DNA from: Luteibacter sp. 9135
GTDB taxonomy: Bacteria; Pseudomonadota; Gammaproteobacteria; Xanthomonadales; Rhodanobacteraceae
Assembly: GCF_000745005.1 (NCBI RefSeq)
Contig: NZ_JQNB01000001.1
Coordinates: 1,729,501-1,793,500, forward strand
Direction of reading: 5' to 3'
Length of the DNA: 64,000 nucleotides
Program-made: the position numbers and the translations under genes
The notes under the pieces: generated by a model
Told to the model about the DNA's origin: nothing
Databases searched by the model: none
Seen by the model: only the letters and a program-made list of their open reading frames with translations
Shown: positions 1 through 9,004 of the stretch, piece after piece
Numbering within the stretch: the stretch's first letter is position 1
How the letters are laid out: the number at the start of each line of letters is the position of its first letter

Positions 1-2324
1 ATGGTGTCAGGTACACAGTCAGGATCAAGTATGCTTGCGGCCGGGCAAGGTAGCTTCCTCGACGCAAGATACATTGCCCGTTGCGCCAAGCAGTGCCAGG
101 CGAAACGGATTGGATGAAACGGGGAAACGATGATTGCGTTCGGGACTTGCTCAAGCGTAACTCCGTCGTTCTCCAGCCCCATTACCAATCCGATGTCGCA
201 CCAGCAAGCCTCGCTGGGCGACGAAGAAAGCCAATCAAGGTAGGACCGGATATACGCGTCAACTGAAGCCTCGAATTCGCGATCGGTCGCTAGCAATTCA
301 CCCAAATTGGTCGACTCGACCAAGTCATTGCCTTCAGCCCCTCGCACCTTGCGCGCGAGCTCGACCCTTGCCATGGTAAACGTTTCTGGCGGGCGCATCT
401 CGGAAGGCTGTGGGCGGGGGTCGTTCAAGAACCTACCGGCTGAAAAGATTGTGTCTTCGGCCGAAGACCACTCGCGACGCCGCCAGTCAGCCGCGTAGTC
501 TGGTGCAAGAACGAATGGGTAGTACGAGCGGGCAGCGCATGATTCTTCGATGAGCCAGCCTTGTAGCTGAGCGCATCGAGCCTGATTATCGGCGTGCACC
601 GTGCGTGGCACACGTCCGTTGTCACGTCGAGCGTTCCGTGCAAGATGGAATTCGAAGTAGCTCTTGCATGCTTCGCCAGCCGCTTCCTCGGCCAATAAAT
701 GGATTTGAAACTTCTCGGATGCTTTCGACTCGGGACGTTTTACATCGAACTGGTAGGCGCGCTCACCACCAGCTTCGACTTCCAGCCCGTACTCACATTC
801 AGCGACTTGGCCAATGCGTGTGGGCCCGGTAGCCTCGGGATCAACGCCGTCGTCTTCGCTTATAACGAGCGCGCATTGCGACAATATTTCGACGCCTGGC
901 CTCACGTAAATGTCAAGGTAATGACGACCTACGCCGGACATCTCTAGTGTCGTCTCAATCGGCTTTCCTGGGGCAGCCTTGGGAATTTTTACCTTGTTGG
1001 CGGAACGCGAGAAAACGACAAGCCCAGGTTCCCAAGTTGCGAGGGAGATAAGCTTTGTCGTTGCCTTTCCTGCGTCGATGCTCACCGCCTCGACCGTGTA
1101 CTTAATCGGCGTTCTGTGCATCGGGATCGCTTCGTCATCGAATTCGATGAACCGATCGCCTGAGAGAACCCATTCTCGCCGGTTAGCCGCTCCGCCAGGT
1201 GCGTCGCGCGTGACGCGAACTGTTATTTCCTCGTTCTCTTCCGTGGCTCTTATCTCAATGCGCAGTCGTGCGATATCGCGTACGACGGGCACCGCGCTCT
1301 TGCCCTGAACCGCAAGAGGATTGATGCATGATAGGGCGATCTCCGCATTTCGCGCCTCCTCTTCTAACAGGTTTTCCCACCGATCGAGCGTCAGGCCGCT
1401 CCACCAAGCTGGCGGCGGGCTAATATCGTCGGGCGCGTAAAAGTACGGCATGGACCTCTTTAGCGCCGTGACGATTTCGCACTTTCGCCGGATATGCGCG
1501 AGAAATGCGTCCAGAAGATCTTTCTCCGTCGGGTTTGCTGCACGCTCTTTAAGCTGCTCTATCCCGATTCCCAAGTTGGCGCTTTCAAATTTCTCCACCA
1601 GAGCGTCAAGAATGGATGCTTTTCTTTCGGCGTCTAGTCGCTGGTCTTCGGATGGCGGAAAGCCCGCAGCCAAACTTACGCGGTCGTTCAGCGTCATTCC
1701 GCCGTCACGCAGTTCCCAAAGCCGTCTTATGACTTCCCAGGCCCCGATCCTGCTCACGTCATGCTGGTCTGCAGCGTCTGCGGCCACGACTGCTTTGAGA
1801 ACTAGGCTGCGCGCTTCATCAAGCTGGGCTGCATCACCATCGCCGATACCACCATCAACCATTTCCTGTACAAAAGAGGAGTTCCACCAGGTTGTTATCG
1901 AGGATCCTCCCTCATTCGCGGCGGACGGGACGCCAAATGCCTTCCGAGTAGATTCGTGCGTGTCACTCGCCTGTCCGCCCGGTGAAACGAGCGTTAGAAA
2001 AATGCCGCAGTTCGGATCATTTCGAATTGACGCGAGGCCATGGAACGAGCTTAGGCCCGACTGATGTACGCCTGCGTGTAACGAGCCGGGCGGAACTTCG
2101 TCCACTTGAAGTACCACTGGATACTTAATCTCGTCTCCATCGGCGGAAAATGCGACGGCTAGTCGACCGTCACCGGCTAATTGCTGGAACACCTCCACGA
2201 GAAGCGGGTAGGGGGGTGCACAAAACACCGCACGACATTCCCGGCTCCCGCTTGGTAGCGAGACGATCTCGGCTGCCATTCGGCCATTTACCCATGCAGC
2301 CATTGCATTAGCGAGCTTGCTCAC
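1..2324 (-). CDS. Very large protein, third gene of a putative defence operon (3' end outside window)
   Basis: The reverse strand is open without a stop from a GTG at 2324 to the window edge, giving at least 774 residues. The frame runs off the left end, so it is easily missed. GTG 2324 lies 13 bp after the stop of the preceding gene; an in-frame ATG at 2303 is an alternative. No catalytic motif is visible in the part seen. The N-terminal half contains SSITTWWNSSFVQEMV and a stretch of mixed charged helices. Around residues 350-560 the pattern looks beta-rich, and near the edge is a hydrophobic IIVSPFHPIRFAWH segment. Gene order (ATPase, ~500-aa protein, very large protein) and sizes recall dptF-dptG-dptH of phosphorothioation-dependent restriction, where the third protein carries a HerA/FtsK-type ATPase towards its C-terminus. 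That would lie outside this window. Family assignment is inference; the reading frame itself is certain. Confidence 0.8.
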   Translation of the reverse strand, partial: MSKLANAMAAWVNGRMAAEIVSLPSGSRECRAVFCAPPYPLLVEVFQQLAGDGRLAVAFSADGDEIKYPVVLQVDEVPPGSLHAGVHQSGLSSFHGLASIRNDPNCGIFLTLVSPGGQASDTHESTRKAFGVPSAANEGGSSITTWWNSSFVQEMVDGGIGDGDAAQLDEARSLVLKAVVAADAADQHDVSRIGAWEVIRRLWELRDGGMTLNDRVSLAAGFPPSEDQRLDAERKASILDALVEKFESANLGIGIEQLKERAANPTEKDLLDAFLAHIRRKCEIVTALKRSMPYFYAPDDISPPPAWWSGLTLDRWENLLEEEARNAEIALSCINPLAVQGKSAVPVVRDIARLRIEIRATEENEEITVRVTRDAPGGAANRREWVLSGDRFIEFDDEAIPMHRTPIKYTVEAVSIDAGKATTKLISLATWEPGLVVFSRSANKVKIPKAAPGKPIETTLEMSGVGRHYLDIYVRPGVEILSQCALVISEDDGVDPEATGPTRIGQVAECEYGLEVEAGGERAYQFDVKRPESKASEKFQIHLLAEEAAGEACKSYFEFHLARNARRDNGRVPRTVHADNQARCAQLQGWLIEESCAARSYYPFVLAPDYAADWRRREWSSAEDTIFSAGRFLNDPRPQPSEMRPPETFTMARVELARKVRGAEGNDLVESTNLGELLATDREFEASVDAYIRSYLDWLSSSPSEACWCDIGLVMGLENDGVTLEQVPNAIIVSPFHPIRFAWHCLAQRAMYLASRKLPCPAASILDPDCVPDT

Positions 2325-2337
2325 GTGATCACCACAT

Positions 2338-3837
2338 TCAGATTGCAAAAGGAGGAACGAGCAGCATGCCGCTTTCCGCATCGGGACTATCGAGGACGAG
2401 GCCGAGCATGCGTAGCTGGCGACCAAGATCGCTGTCGTTCAGACCATGAAGGTCAAATTCGATTCCGTACGATGCAAGGTGAGCAGCCAGCCTCTGAACC
2501 GATCGCGGTCCATTTACTTCATGTAGGCAGCAGTGAGCCATGGCGAGGACGGAAGCGGGGCCAAGGGCAAGAATCCACGGCGCGCTGCGAGAGCTTCCGC
2601 GTTTTTTCAAGAAGTAGCCCTGATCGTATCCGCGGAGCGTCTCATCCATTGTCTGACGTTGTCCGAGGGTGTACTGCGCGAACTCCATCAGATTCGCGCC
2701 GACGCCTTTTCTGCAGGTAATCGTACGAACTTCGCGATCGTGCACTTTGTGGTACGCCGCGATCAACCCAGAACCGGATAGTCGCGCGGCGTTCTGCAAC
2801 ACAGATGATAGGAGAGCACGAACCCCCTCTATCGACTCGATCTTCCCGACCTTGATACCCATGTCGGCAAGTGACCAAAGCGTCATGTTTATACCCAGAC
2901 GGGCCGCCAGATACTTAGAGGAGTAATCTCTTAGCATCGGTATGGCAGGATGCCCGAATGAGAGCATCCGCTTCTTTACCGTGAACACCTGTTCGATCAC
3001 TTCGTGTTGCGAGACTGCCACGTTAGAGAGGCTGCCTTCGACGACCGCCCGGATGATCTTCCAAATCCTATCGTTCACATCGCAGAGCCAGAGCATGTGG
3101 CTTACCGAGCCTATCCGGAGGACAGACTCCAATAAACTAATCCACTGACGCCGCGTCATTGCGGACTTTGCGCTAATAATTCCGTCTAGGTCCGCGACAA
3201 ACTGCTTCGCAGGATAGTTGAAGCTCGATCGATCAGCGGGGGGGAATGCACCGAGGTGCGGTAGGTTTGTGGCGCTCCAGCTGATGTCGCCGTTGCGCCG
3301 ACCCTTGAACTCTTCCTCGAGCCAGCAGGCCCAAACGTCATCGTTCTCGCCGACGCTAAGCGCGTCGTGCAGGCGCCGCCATACATCCGTTGCCGCGTCG
3401 TCAGATGGCGCGCCCATTTGAATCATTCGTTTGACAAGCTGGCCAGGATTCCACGGGCTTCCCGCAAGTCTGGCAGCTCCGGAGTAGAGCGCGACGTCGG
3501 GAACGACTGGCGACAGTGACATGAAGCGCTTCGAAGATTGCTGCGCGACTTTCGGGCTCTGAACTAATCTATCGAGGACGGTACGCCATGTGTCGGGTTG
3601 TATTGAACCGTCGTTTGTCGCCTTCTTGCGTGCCTTGTCGGCAGCCTTGCCAAGCTCGTCTCCCTGACTCTTGACCCTGTTCTCGGCGATCCCGGCGAAA
3701 CCGGAGGCGCGGTATAAGGAAGAGAGAAGTACCTCGCCGGTCGAGAACTCAGGGGCCGGGCGAATGTTGAAAACGGAATCCTCGAACGCCTCATGCGACT
3801 TTTTCCACGGGCTTGCCAAAAAATCGTCAATAAGCAT
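2338..3837 (-). CDS. Unrecognised 499-aa protein, second gene of the putative defence operon
   Basis: I chose ATG 3837 because the previous gene stops as TGATG, so stop and start share one base and translation is almost certainly coupled; a TTG one codon upstream is also open. The protein begins LIDDFLASPWKKSHEAFED and appears soluble and mostly helical, with no signal peptide or membrane segment. The C-terminal ~100 residues contain LALGPASVLAMAHCC and then a winged-helix-like stretch ending LLVPPFAI. No enzyme motif was found. Its place between a P-loop ATPase and a very large protein, with 0-13 bp spacing, makes it a dedicated subunit of the same system. The DptG-like position is suggested only by order and size. 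I do not recognise a family with confidence. Confidence 0.85.
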   Translation of the reverse strand: MLIDDFLASPWKKSHEAFEDSVFNIRPAPEFSTGEVLLSSLYRASGFAGIAENRVKSQGDELGKAADKARKKATNDGSIQPDTWRTVLDRLVQSPKVAQQSSKRFMSLSPVVPDVALYSGAARLAGSPWNPGQLVKRMIQMGAPSDDAATDVWRRLHDALSVGENDDVWACWLEEEFKGRRNGDISWSATNLPHLGAFPPADRSSFNYPAKQFVADLDGIISAKSAMTRRQWISLLESVLRIGSVSHMLWLCDVNDRIWKIIRAVVEGSLSNVAVSQHEVIEQVFTVKKRMLSFGHPAIPMLRDYSSKYLAARLGINMTLWSLADMGIKVGKIESIEGVRALLSSVLQNAARLSGSGLIAAYHKVHDREVRTITCRKGVGANLMEFAQYTLGQRQTMDETLRGYDQGYFLKKRGSSRSAPWILALGPASVLAMAHCCLHEVNGPRSVQRLAAHLASYGIEFDLHGLNDSDLGRQLRMLGLVLDSPDAESGMLLVPPFAI

Positions 3838-5912
3838 CAAGCTTTCTCCACCTGCACCAGGAACCTGCCGAAGTTTCTGACGATTACATCGTCCCTAATG
3901 CCCAGGCGGATCTCGCTCTCGTCGAGTGCCTGCTCGTCTCGCACCACCGAGCCGGCCAGCTTTGCCCTAGTTGTATCAAGCAGGGCGACCACGGAGCGGG
4001 GGAGCGAGGCGGGTACCATCCCCCTCCGGAGCGACTTCGTCGCTTTGAAGAGTTCGTAGGTCAAGGCGACCGACTGGTTCGCGCCGCCGGAGCCGACGCT
4101 CAGGAATCTAACTGGTGACCGGGGCCTCTTTCCTTCGGACGGCGCGGGCATTGCGCGAACCTTCTGAATGTCTGTTATCAGCATCACGCGCCGCTCGGGT
4201 GGCGGAAGCGGCTCACCGAAAGTCGTGTTCAGACTTACAAGAAAACGCCGGTTCTTGTTAAGGAGCCCTTCCACTTGTTTTGCTGCGACTTGCAGGGCCG
4301 CGATGCCGCCTTTGAGGATTTGATTGAACTCATCCAGTGCATCCGAGTCTTTGGTGACGCCCGACCGTACTCCTATTGAACGGCGAGCGATTCTGCAAGC
4401 TATGAGCCTGATAAAGGCTTGTACACGTTCCGCCACGGCTGGCTTCCGGCGGCGAACTGACTCATCCGACAGGAGTTCATCTGCTTCTTCAAGAGCTTTC
4501 AGCAGATCAAGCTCGATTATCGATAAGCACTGATACTTAATGAGGTAGGTCCTTGCCTCCTTGACGGAGAGGCTGAAGCGCCTATCCAGCTCTTCAAACT
4601 TGATGGTGGTGCTAGCGCTGACCGCTACATCGAGCGTTGGGCTCGCGAACGCAGGATCGAGATAGCCGCTCATGCCCGCCAACTGAGACCGCAGGGTATT
4701 CGTTGACTCTTTACGCTTGTCTAGGGCGAGAAATTGTTGAAGGCCCGCAAGCGTCGGTTGTGAATCAAGCTTCAGTTCTTTCAGGTCAGCCTTCAGTGCG
4801 GATGACTTCTCGACTGGCCACGCGTTGAACATCGCATGTTGATATTGAGCCGTGACGAGCCTGAACATTCCCCTGGTGCGCTTGATGGCAGCCTTAGCGG
4901 GGTCGCGGTCCTTCGGGTTCAGTTGAGCCGAAGCCCAGTTGCAAGGCTGATAGCCCGTCGACGAGTTTGTCTCAGTGGTGCCCGCGAGAAGGAAGGCCGC
5001 TAGCGAAAATAAGTCACGGAAGTTCCAACGCTTACCGCTAGCCAATTCGAACCAACGTAACGTCTGAATGTACGACGACCGCTGGGTTTCCAGCGATAGC
5101 AATTTGCGATTAGTGCAGAAAGGACAGCGTTCACCCGCGGCGCACGACCCAAAGCTTGGCCAGTCACTCTCGGTGGTTGCGGCCGAAAGTATCTGGCGTG
5201 CAGCGGAGGGAGAGCCGTCGACTTCGTCCACCAAAGATTCCATATCCATGGGCCAAATTGCAAACTGCGGAAACGAATCAAGAGGCCAGCAGTCGAGGCT
5301 TCTGGCATTTAGCGAGGTCGACTGCACTACTTGCTTGATCAATCGGGCAACTTCGTCATCCCCGCGCTCTGTTGCAAGGATGAGTGCATCGTCGAGTACG
5401 CCACGGTTAACGCATGCCATGTAAACGTGGCCTTCTGGTCCTTGTAGTAGCCGCTCGATATCCCGGCAAAGGTGATCTGCCGGGGTGGCGACGTCATCAA
5501 GGTCGCCCTCTGACCCGTCTTGAACAATTGCAATCTCGGAAATGCGGCTGAGCTCGGGAAAGGTCGTAACTCTGCTACGGACGAGCCGTCCCGGCGGCCC
5601 AGCTTCCCCCGAGTACCGAGCGGCAAACTCCGCCTCGAGCGAACCGCCGAGCTGCATCGAGTTATCGAGCTCTCGTATCGTGTACTCGATTGCTTCTGTC
5701 TTGCCATTACCCGGCCCGCCAATCAAAAAGATGGCTCTGGGCGTATCCTGCGCACCATCAGCAATTTCTCGCGTCCAGCCGAGCAGCCTCTCTAGCAGGC
5801 GCGTGTTGATCACGCTTCCTGATGGACGTCCGCTGCCCTTATAGAAGAGCTTCTTTACTCCGCCCGACTTGTCTCCTGACCAGTCGAGCAATCCCTCAGG
5901 ATACTTATTCAT
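3837..5912 (-). CDS. P-loop ATPase, first gene of the putative defence operon
   Basis: This 691-aa protein carries a clear Walker A motif, GGPGNGKT at residues 65-72, after the hydrophobic strand AIFLI, as in AAA+/STAND-type NTPases. A little after the ATPase core is a cysteine cluster, CAAGERCPFC, that could bind zinc. The C-terminal third is helical with many charged residues. ATG 5912 is supported by a strong GAGGGGGGAG ribosome site just upstream. It leads a three-gene operon with one-base and 13-bp junctions, so it probably supplies ATP-driven sensing or remodelling for the two downstream proteins. The upstream ~1 kb has no gene and then an IS3 remnant, and codon use is visibly less GC-biased than in the right half of the window, all consistent with a transferred defence cassette. 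Whether it is a DptF homologue cannot be decided from sequence alone. Confidence 0.88.
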   Translation of the reverse strand: MNKYPEGLLDWSGDKSGGVKKLFYKGSGRPSGSVINTRLLERLLGWTREIADGAQDTPRAIFLIGGPGNGKTEAIEYTIRELDNSMQLGGSLEAEFAARYSGEAGPPGRLVRSRVTTFPELSRISEIAIVQDGSEGDLDDVATPADHLCRDIERLLQGPEGHVYMACVNRGVLDDALILATERGDDEVARLIKQVVQSTSLNARSLDCWPLDSFPQFAIWPMDMESLVDEVDGSPSAARQILSAATTESDWPSFGSCAAGERCPFCTNRKLLSLETQRSSYIQTLRWFELASGKRWNFRDLFSLAAFLLAGTTETNSSTGYQPCNWASAQLNPKDRDPAKAAIKRTRGMFRLVTAQYQHAMFNAWPVEKSSALKADLKELKLDSQPTLAGLQQFLALDKRKESTNTLRSQLAGMSGYLDPAFASPTLDVAVSASTTIKFEELDRRFSLSVKEARTYLIKYQCLSIIELDLLKALEEADELLSDESVRRRKPAVAERVQAFIRLIACRIARRSIGVRSGVTKDSDALDEFNQILKGGIAALQVAAKQVEGLLNKNRRFLVSLNTTFGEPLPPPERRVMLITDIQKVRAMPAPSEGKRPRSPVRFLSVGSGGANQSVALTYELFKATKSLRRGMVPASLPRSVVALLDTTRAKLAGSVVRDEQALDESEIRLGIRDDVIVRNFGRFLVQVEKA

Positions 5913-6896
5913 CGCTCCCCCCCTCGCCCGCGGAATATGTGTAAGTCCGTTACTTTCGAAGAAATTTTTTGGTGCCGTGATCGATTTCGACTTTGCTGTC
6001 GAGAGAAAAAGTATTCATGAGGTGTGATGAGTGCGATGCATGCGTGAGGCGCAGAAGATTGGGATCGCCTTCTCTTCAGTTCAGCCGCAAGTGAGGGCTC
6101 CGTCGGTCGCTGCACCACCGGATTCGACGACCGGCGTCCGCTCCACGGCCCTCACGGCGCTGCCCCGAACATCGATCGTCCGTCTGGTCGCGCGCCACAG
6201 ATCGCGGCAGTCTGATACCCAGATCGGCAGAGATCCTTTTGGCGACACTTCTTGCAATTTGTTCGCGCTGCTCCACACCACCAGACACTCCCTTCTGTTG
6301 AGAAGTATCGCAACATTTAAAGGCGTAGCAATAGTCTGGCGACGTTCTTCGGCCGACATTCTCAAATAATGATCTAGATCAGACCTCTAGTCGTACTCAC
6401 GGAAGCCTTAGCACGTCCCCGTTTGATGTGGCGAGACGTGAGTTGAGCACGCCGGAACGTCACATCTTTGCTTGAGCTGAAGCGCGTGGGTTTCCGCCGC
6501 CGCGTCGACATTTCGACGCTCCAGTATTGCTGCGCAGGTGAAAATTCCTTTGTTTTCGCCGGCTCGACCTCCCACCAGGAGGGACACAGAAAAGCCCCTA
6601 GCTGCGACGCCTTAAATGCCTAAAAAAGTTCTACGTAAATTTGGCATGAATTCCAAAAACGGAAGCCTCTGACGACTTGATGCCGCATCTGAAGGACCGT
6701 CGTGTTTCGGCGACGGGGTTTACCGACGCTGTGGTGCGCTGAGCTTTATGTCACCGACGCCTTCGAGTAACGAGGAGGTTGTCGCCCGCTAGAGGCGGGG
6801 CGGTAGCCGCGATGAATTACTGCACTCGGTTGCGTTGCCCGTTTTGAAACTTGGCCGGCGATCTCGCGCGCGCGGGCGCGGTGCGTTGCCATGCTA
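5913..6896. other. Gene-poor stretch upstream of the putative defence operon
   Basis: About 1 kb separates the ATPase gene from the IS remnant. Only short overlapping frames occur (for example 6031-6369 plus and 6081-6365 minus), with no convincing ribosome site or recognisable protein. Bases 6371-6380 form the palindrome GATCTAGATC, and 6785-6799 form a small CCCGC-TAGAG-GCGGG hairpin. The operon promoter must lie near 5925-6000 on the minus strand, but I cannot pick out a convincing -35/-10 pair. Confidence 0.5.
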
Positions 6897-6965
6897 GCGA
6901 CGTCCCCCCAGATTTGAGTAGTGCGCCGGTTTCGAGTTCAATTGCCCAGGAGAAGGAGATTGGAC

Positions 6966-7229
6966 GTGAAGAAGCGCTTTTCCGAAGAACAGATCATTGG
7001 GTTCCCGCGTGAGGTCTAGGCCGGCATGCCGGTAAAGGATCTCTGCCGCAAGCACGGCTTCAGCGAGGCCTCGTATTACCTGTGGCGGAGCAAGTTCGGC
7101 GGCGTGAGCGTGCCCGAGGCCAAGCGCCTGAAGGACCTGGAGGCCGAGAACGGCCGCCTGAAGAAGTTGCTGGCCGAACAGCTGCTGGAAAACGAGGTGA
7201 TCAAGGACGCCTTGCGAAAAAAATGGTGA
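6966..7229 (+). pseudogene. IS3-family transposase OrfA, interrupted by a nonsense codon
   Basis: Reading starts at GTG 6966 behind AGGAGAAGGAG. The product is KKRFSEEQIIGF, then a TAG at 7017-7019 (codon 18) where close relatives of this OrfA carry Glu, then AGMPVKDLCRKHGFSEASYYLW and a leucine-zipper-like tail to the end RKKW at 7229. The HTH of the IS3 OrfA (InsE-like) is plainly recognisable. A single GAG-to-TAG change explains the stop. A remaining 67-residue frame from ATG 7026 keeps most of the HTH and zipper but is unlikely to be functional alone. Confidence 0.85.
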
Positions 7230-7320
7230 GCGCACCGGACCGGCGCAAGCTGGTTATCTAGTTAGTCGAAAGCTGAGCGAGCGCCGCTCCCTGGCCATCG
7301 TCGATATGAGCGCAAGAACA
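7223..7320 (+). pseudogene. IS3-family transposase OrfB, N-terminal scrap
   Basis: ATG 7223 overlaps the end of OrfA. The start MVSAPDRRKLV is typical of IS3 OrfB (integrase, DDE type), but a TAG follows at 7259-7261. Similarity continues out of frame through SERRSLAIV to about 7310 and then stops. The catalytic DDE domain is missing entirely, so nothing here can transpose. Confidence 0.7.
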
Positions 7321-7352
7321 GTCAATCAAACCGTTGCGCCGACCGGTTGAGA

Positions 7353-8192
7353 TCACCCACTCATAGTAAAGTGCGGCGAGTCGTCCCCTATACATTGGAG
7401 AGGACCAAGCTTCTTGGTCGTCGGATACCAAATGGATGCTGTGGAGCCGCGTTGCGCGTAATAGACAAACGCCTTTGTATACTGTGAAGACTGCCCGCCG
7501 AAAACGTTCTTGAAGCGAATTCGCATCAATACCGGCACCTGCAGGAGGTTTGCGAATTCTGCTTTACCCGTTCCACGGCTTTCAGGATGGAAGAAGAGCG
7601 AGTAGCTTTCGCGTTCCAGCATATCAGTGCGCGCTTTTTGCTCGTCAGGATCCGTACCAATGCCAATCGAGGCATCATAGGCACAGTAGTCTCGGGGAAC
7701 TTGCGGCAGAATCATCGAAGCAAGATCTTCTATCGAGACAATGGGTAGCGTAATAGTAGATTTAGCATCGATCGAGAAGCTGTTAGCGTCCAGTTGCCGA
7801 AATATGCGGCTTCTGTGGATAGCGTATGGCTTCATATTGGTGAAGGCCTCCGCCGATTCTTGTCGAAGAACATCTATCTTGGTCGATAGCGCAGGGAGGT
7901 CGGAATCGTTCGTGAATTCAAGAGATAGGAACGGCGCCGAGTTATCCTCCACCCAAGTTGTGAATAGCGCGCCAGTGATCTTTACCCTTGTTGGGTGTGT
8001 GGCGATAAGGTAACTGTCCTGTACCGACGATCCACCATATGAGCAGCTAATCACAATGCTTGAATTAGCGTTCTGAGTACCTACACTGGGACTACAGCTG
8101 CCAGCTGTGGTCTGGCCTTGCATGGCATGAACATCAGCGATGAAGAGCGACAAAACTGCCGCGAAGATTACGCGCGATATTTTAGTTGCCAT
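7353..8192 (-). CDS. Exported protein of unknown function (279 aa)
   Basis: ATG 8192 is chosen over the longer frame beginning at 8249. It lies inside the last codons of the upstream gene (an 11-base overlap with its TAA) and gives a classical signal peptide: MATKISRVIFAAVLSLFIADVHA, cleaved before MQGQ. The mature part is beta-rich with Cys residues near the N-terminus (GSC, SCSYGG), in the middle (DYCAYD) and near the C-terminus (LQCIGD), so disulfides are likely in the periplasm or outside. No catalytic motif is seen. With the preceding exported 152-aa protein it forms a translationally coupled pair. The pair sits beside an IS remnant in AT-richer DNA, which suggests acquisition. Function unknown. 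Confidence 0.8.
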   Translation of the reverse strand: MATKISRVIFAAVLSLFIADVHAMQGQTTAGSCSPSVGTQNANSSIVISCSYGGSSVQDSYLIATHPTRVKITGALFTTWVEDNSAPFLSLEFTNDSDLPALSTKIDVLRQESAEAFTNMKPYAIHRSRIFRQLDANSFSIDAKSTITLPIVSIEDLASMILPQVPRDYCAYDASIGIGTDPDEQKARTDMLERESYSLFFHPESRGTGKAEFANLLQVPVLMRIRFKNVFGGQSSQYTKAFVYYAQRGSTASIWYPTTKKLGPLQCIGDDSPHFTMSG

Positions 8193-8640
8193 GATCATTG
8201 ATAACCATGGAGCCATTAAGTGTCTCGACGTTAGGGCTGTTCTTTCCATAACTCGTCTGCATCGACTGTGGAGGCTTTGGAATCATTCTCTCCACCAGAA
8301 GATCGAAGACATGCAACTTGCATCCATCAGCTTGTTTGGTTGCAGCCAAAACCTCATTTGCTAACACGCCCTCATGCGATTCCGCTTGATAAGCCCCGGT
8401 AGTGTTGACGCCAAGTTTCACCAATCTCTTGAGTAGCTTATCCAATTCGGCCTGTACAGTGGCCGAGGCATTGACCCTCCAACTCGTACCACCCGTAGCG
8501 GCTCTCGTGCATAGCTGGTCGGCTGTCCAGGTGATGTCCTGTAGGCTTTTTGCTCGAGCATTCTCCGGGACGGTCTGGCCTGCGGAAATGAACGGGATGA
8601 AGTAGAGGGTCATGCAGATCGCATAGGTGAAGCGTGGCAT
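8182..8640 (-). CDS. Small exported protein of unknown function (152 aa)
   Basis: The protein starts MPRFTYAICMTLYFIPFISAGQ, a probable signal peptide, behind an AGAAGGAAG ribosome site ending about 9 bases before ATG 8640. The mature part is mostly helical with two cysteines (QLCTR and DGCKL) that could pair. Its stop overlaps the start of the next exported protein by 11 bases, so the two are made together. No family is recognised. The low GC content compared with the flanking peroxidase gene is notable. Confidence 0.75.
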   Translation of the reverse strand: MPRFTYAICMTLYFIPFISAGQTVPENARAKSLQDITWTADQLCTRAATGGTSWRVNASATVQAELDKLLKRLVKLGVNTTGAYQAESHEGVLANEVLAATKQADGCKLHVFDLLVERMIPKPPQSMQTSYGKNSPNVETLNGSMVINDHGN

Positions 8641-9004
8641 ATACGTCTTCCTTCTGTAAAATAATGCCTATACCTCCAGGCGTTAACTTGATCGGCATGG
8701 CATGTTATTCCTTAATAGCCTTATGCGACTCGGTGCCGAATTTGCCTGATAGGACTGCGATCGAAAAGCACTATATTGTTTCTTGTGGCGTCCTACAGGT
8801 AAGGAGCATAGGTCTCCCAGTCCGCTACACGTCCAAACGGACATCAAAAACTGGCTGCGCTAATTTAGGAGCGACCGAATAAGTAACGGGCGACCGGCGT
8901 CTACGTGGAAGACAGTTACTGCAACCCTTTGTTCAAGGTTAGATCCCTAACGAAACCGGCCTTCGAAGTGCGAGCCCGGAATTTATTGAGACGCGCGATC
9001 GATT
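8641..9004. other. Intergenic, no gene seen
   Basis: This 364-bp AT-richer gap lies downstream of the peroxidase stop and upstream of the exported pair, so it should hold the promoter for the pair. Frames on the plus strand (8634-8882, 8905-9126) have no ribosome site or recognisable content. I see no clear terminator. Confidence 0.5.

Larger units (their letters stand above)
6966..7320 (+). mobile_element. Decayed IS3-family insertion sequence (5' part only)
   Basis: The stretch contains a transposase OrfA reading frame followed by the first codons of OrfB, overlapping at a run of seven A (7217-7223), as in IS3-family elements that make OrfAB by frameshifting. OrfA has an internal stop and OrfB is interrupted after 12 codons and then ends, so the copy is dead. 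A left end may lie near 6897 (the CCCCCC...TTTGAGTAGTGC region resembles IS3-type ends), but no matching right end is present. It sits between the defence-like operon and an exported gene pair, marking this as a rearranged region. Confidence 0.8.

Noticed and set aside
6031..6369. Overlapping frames on both strands (112 aa plus, 94 aa minus) in the gene-poor stretch
   Set aside because: No convincing ribosome site, no recognisable domain, and the two frames contradict one another.
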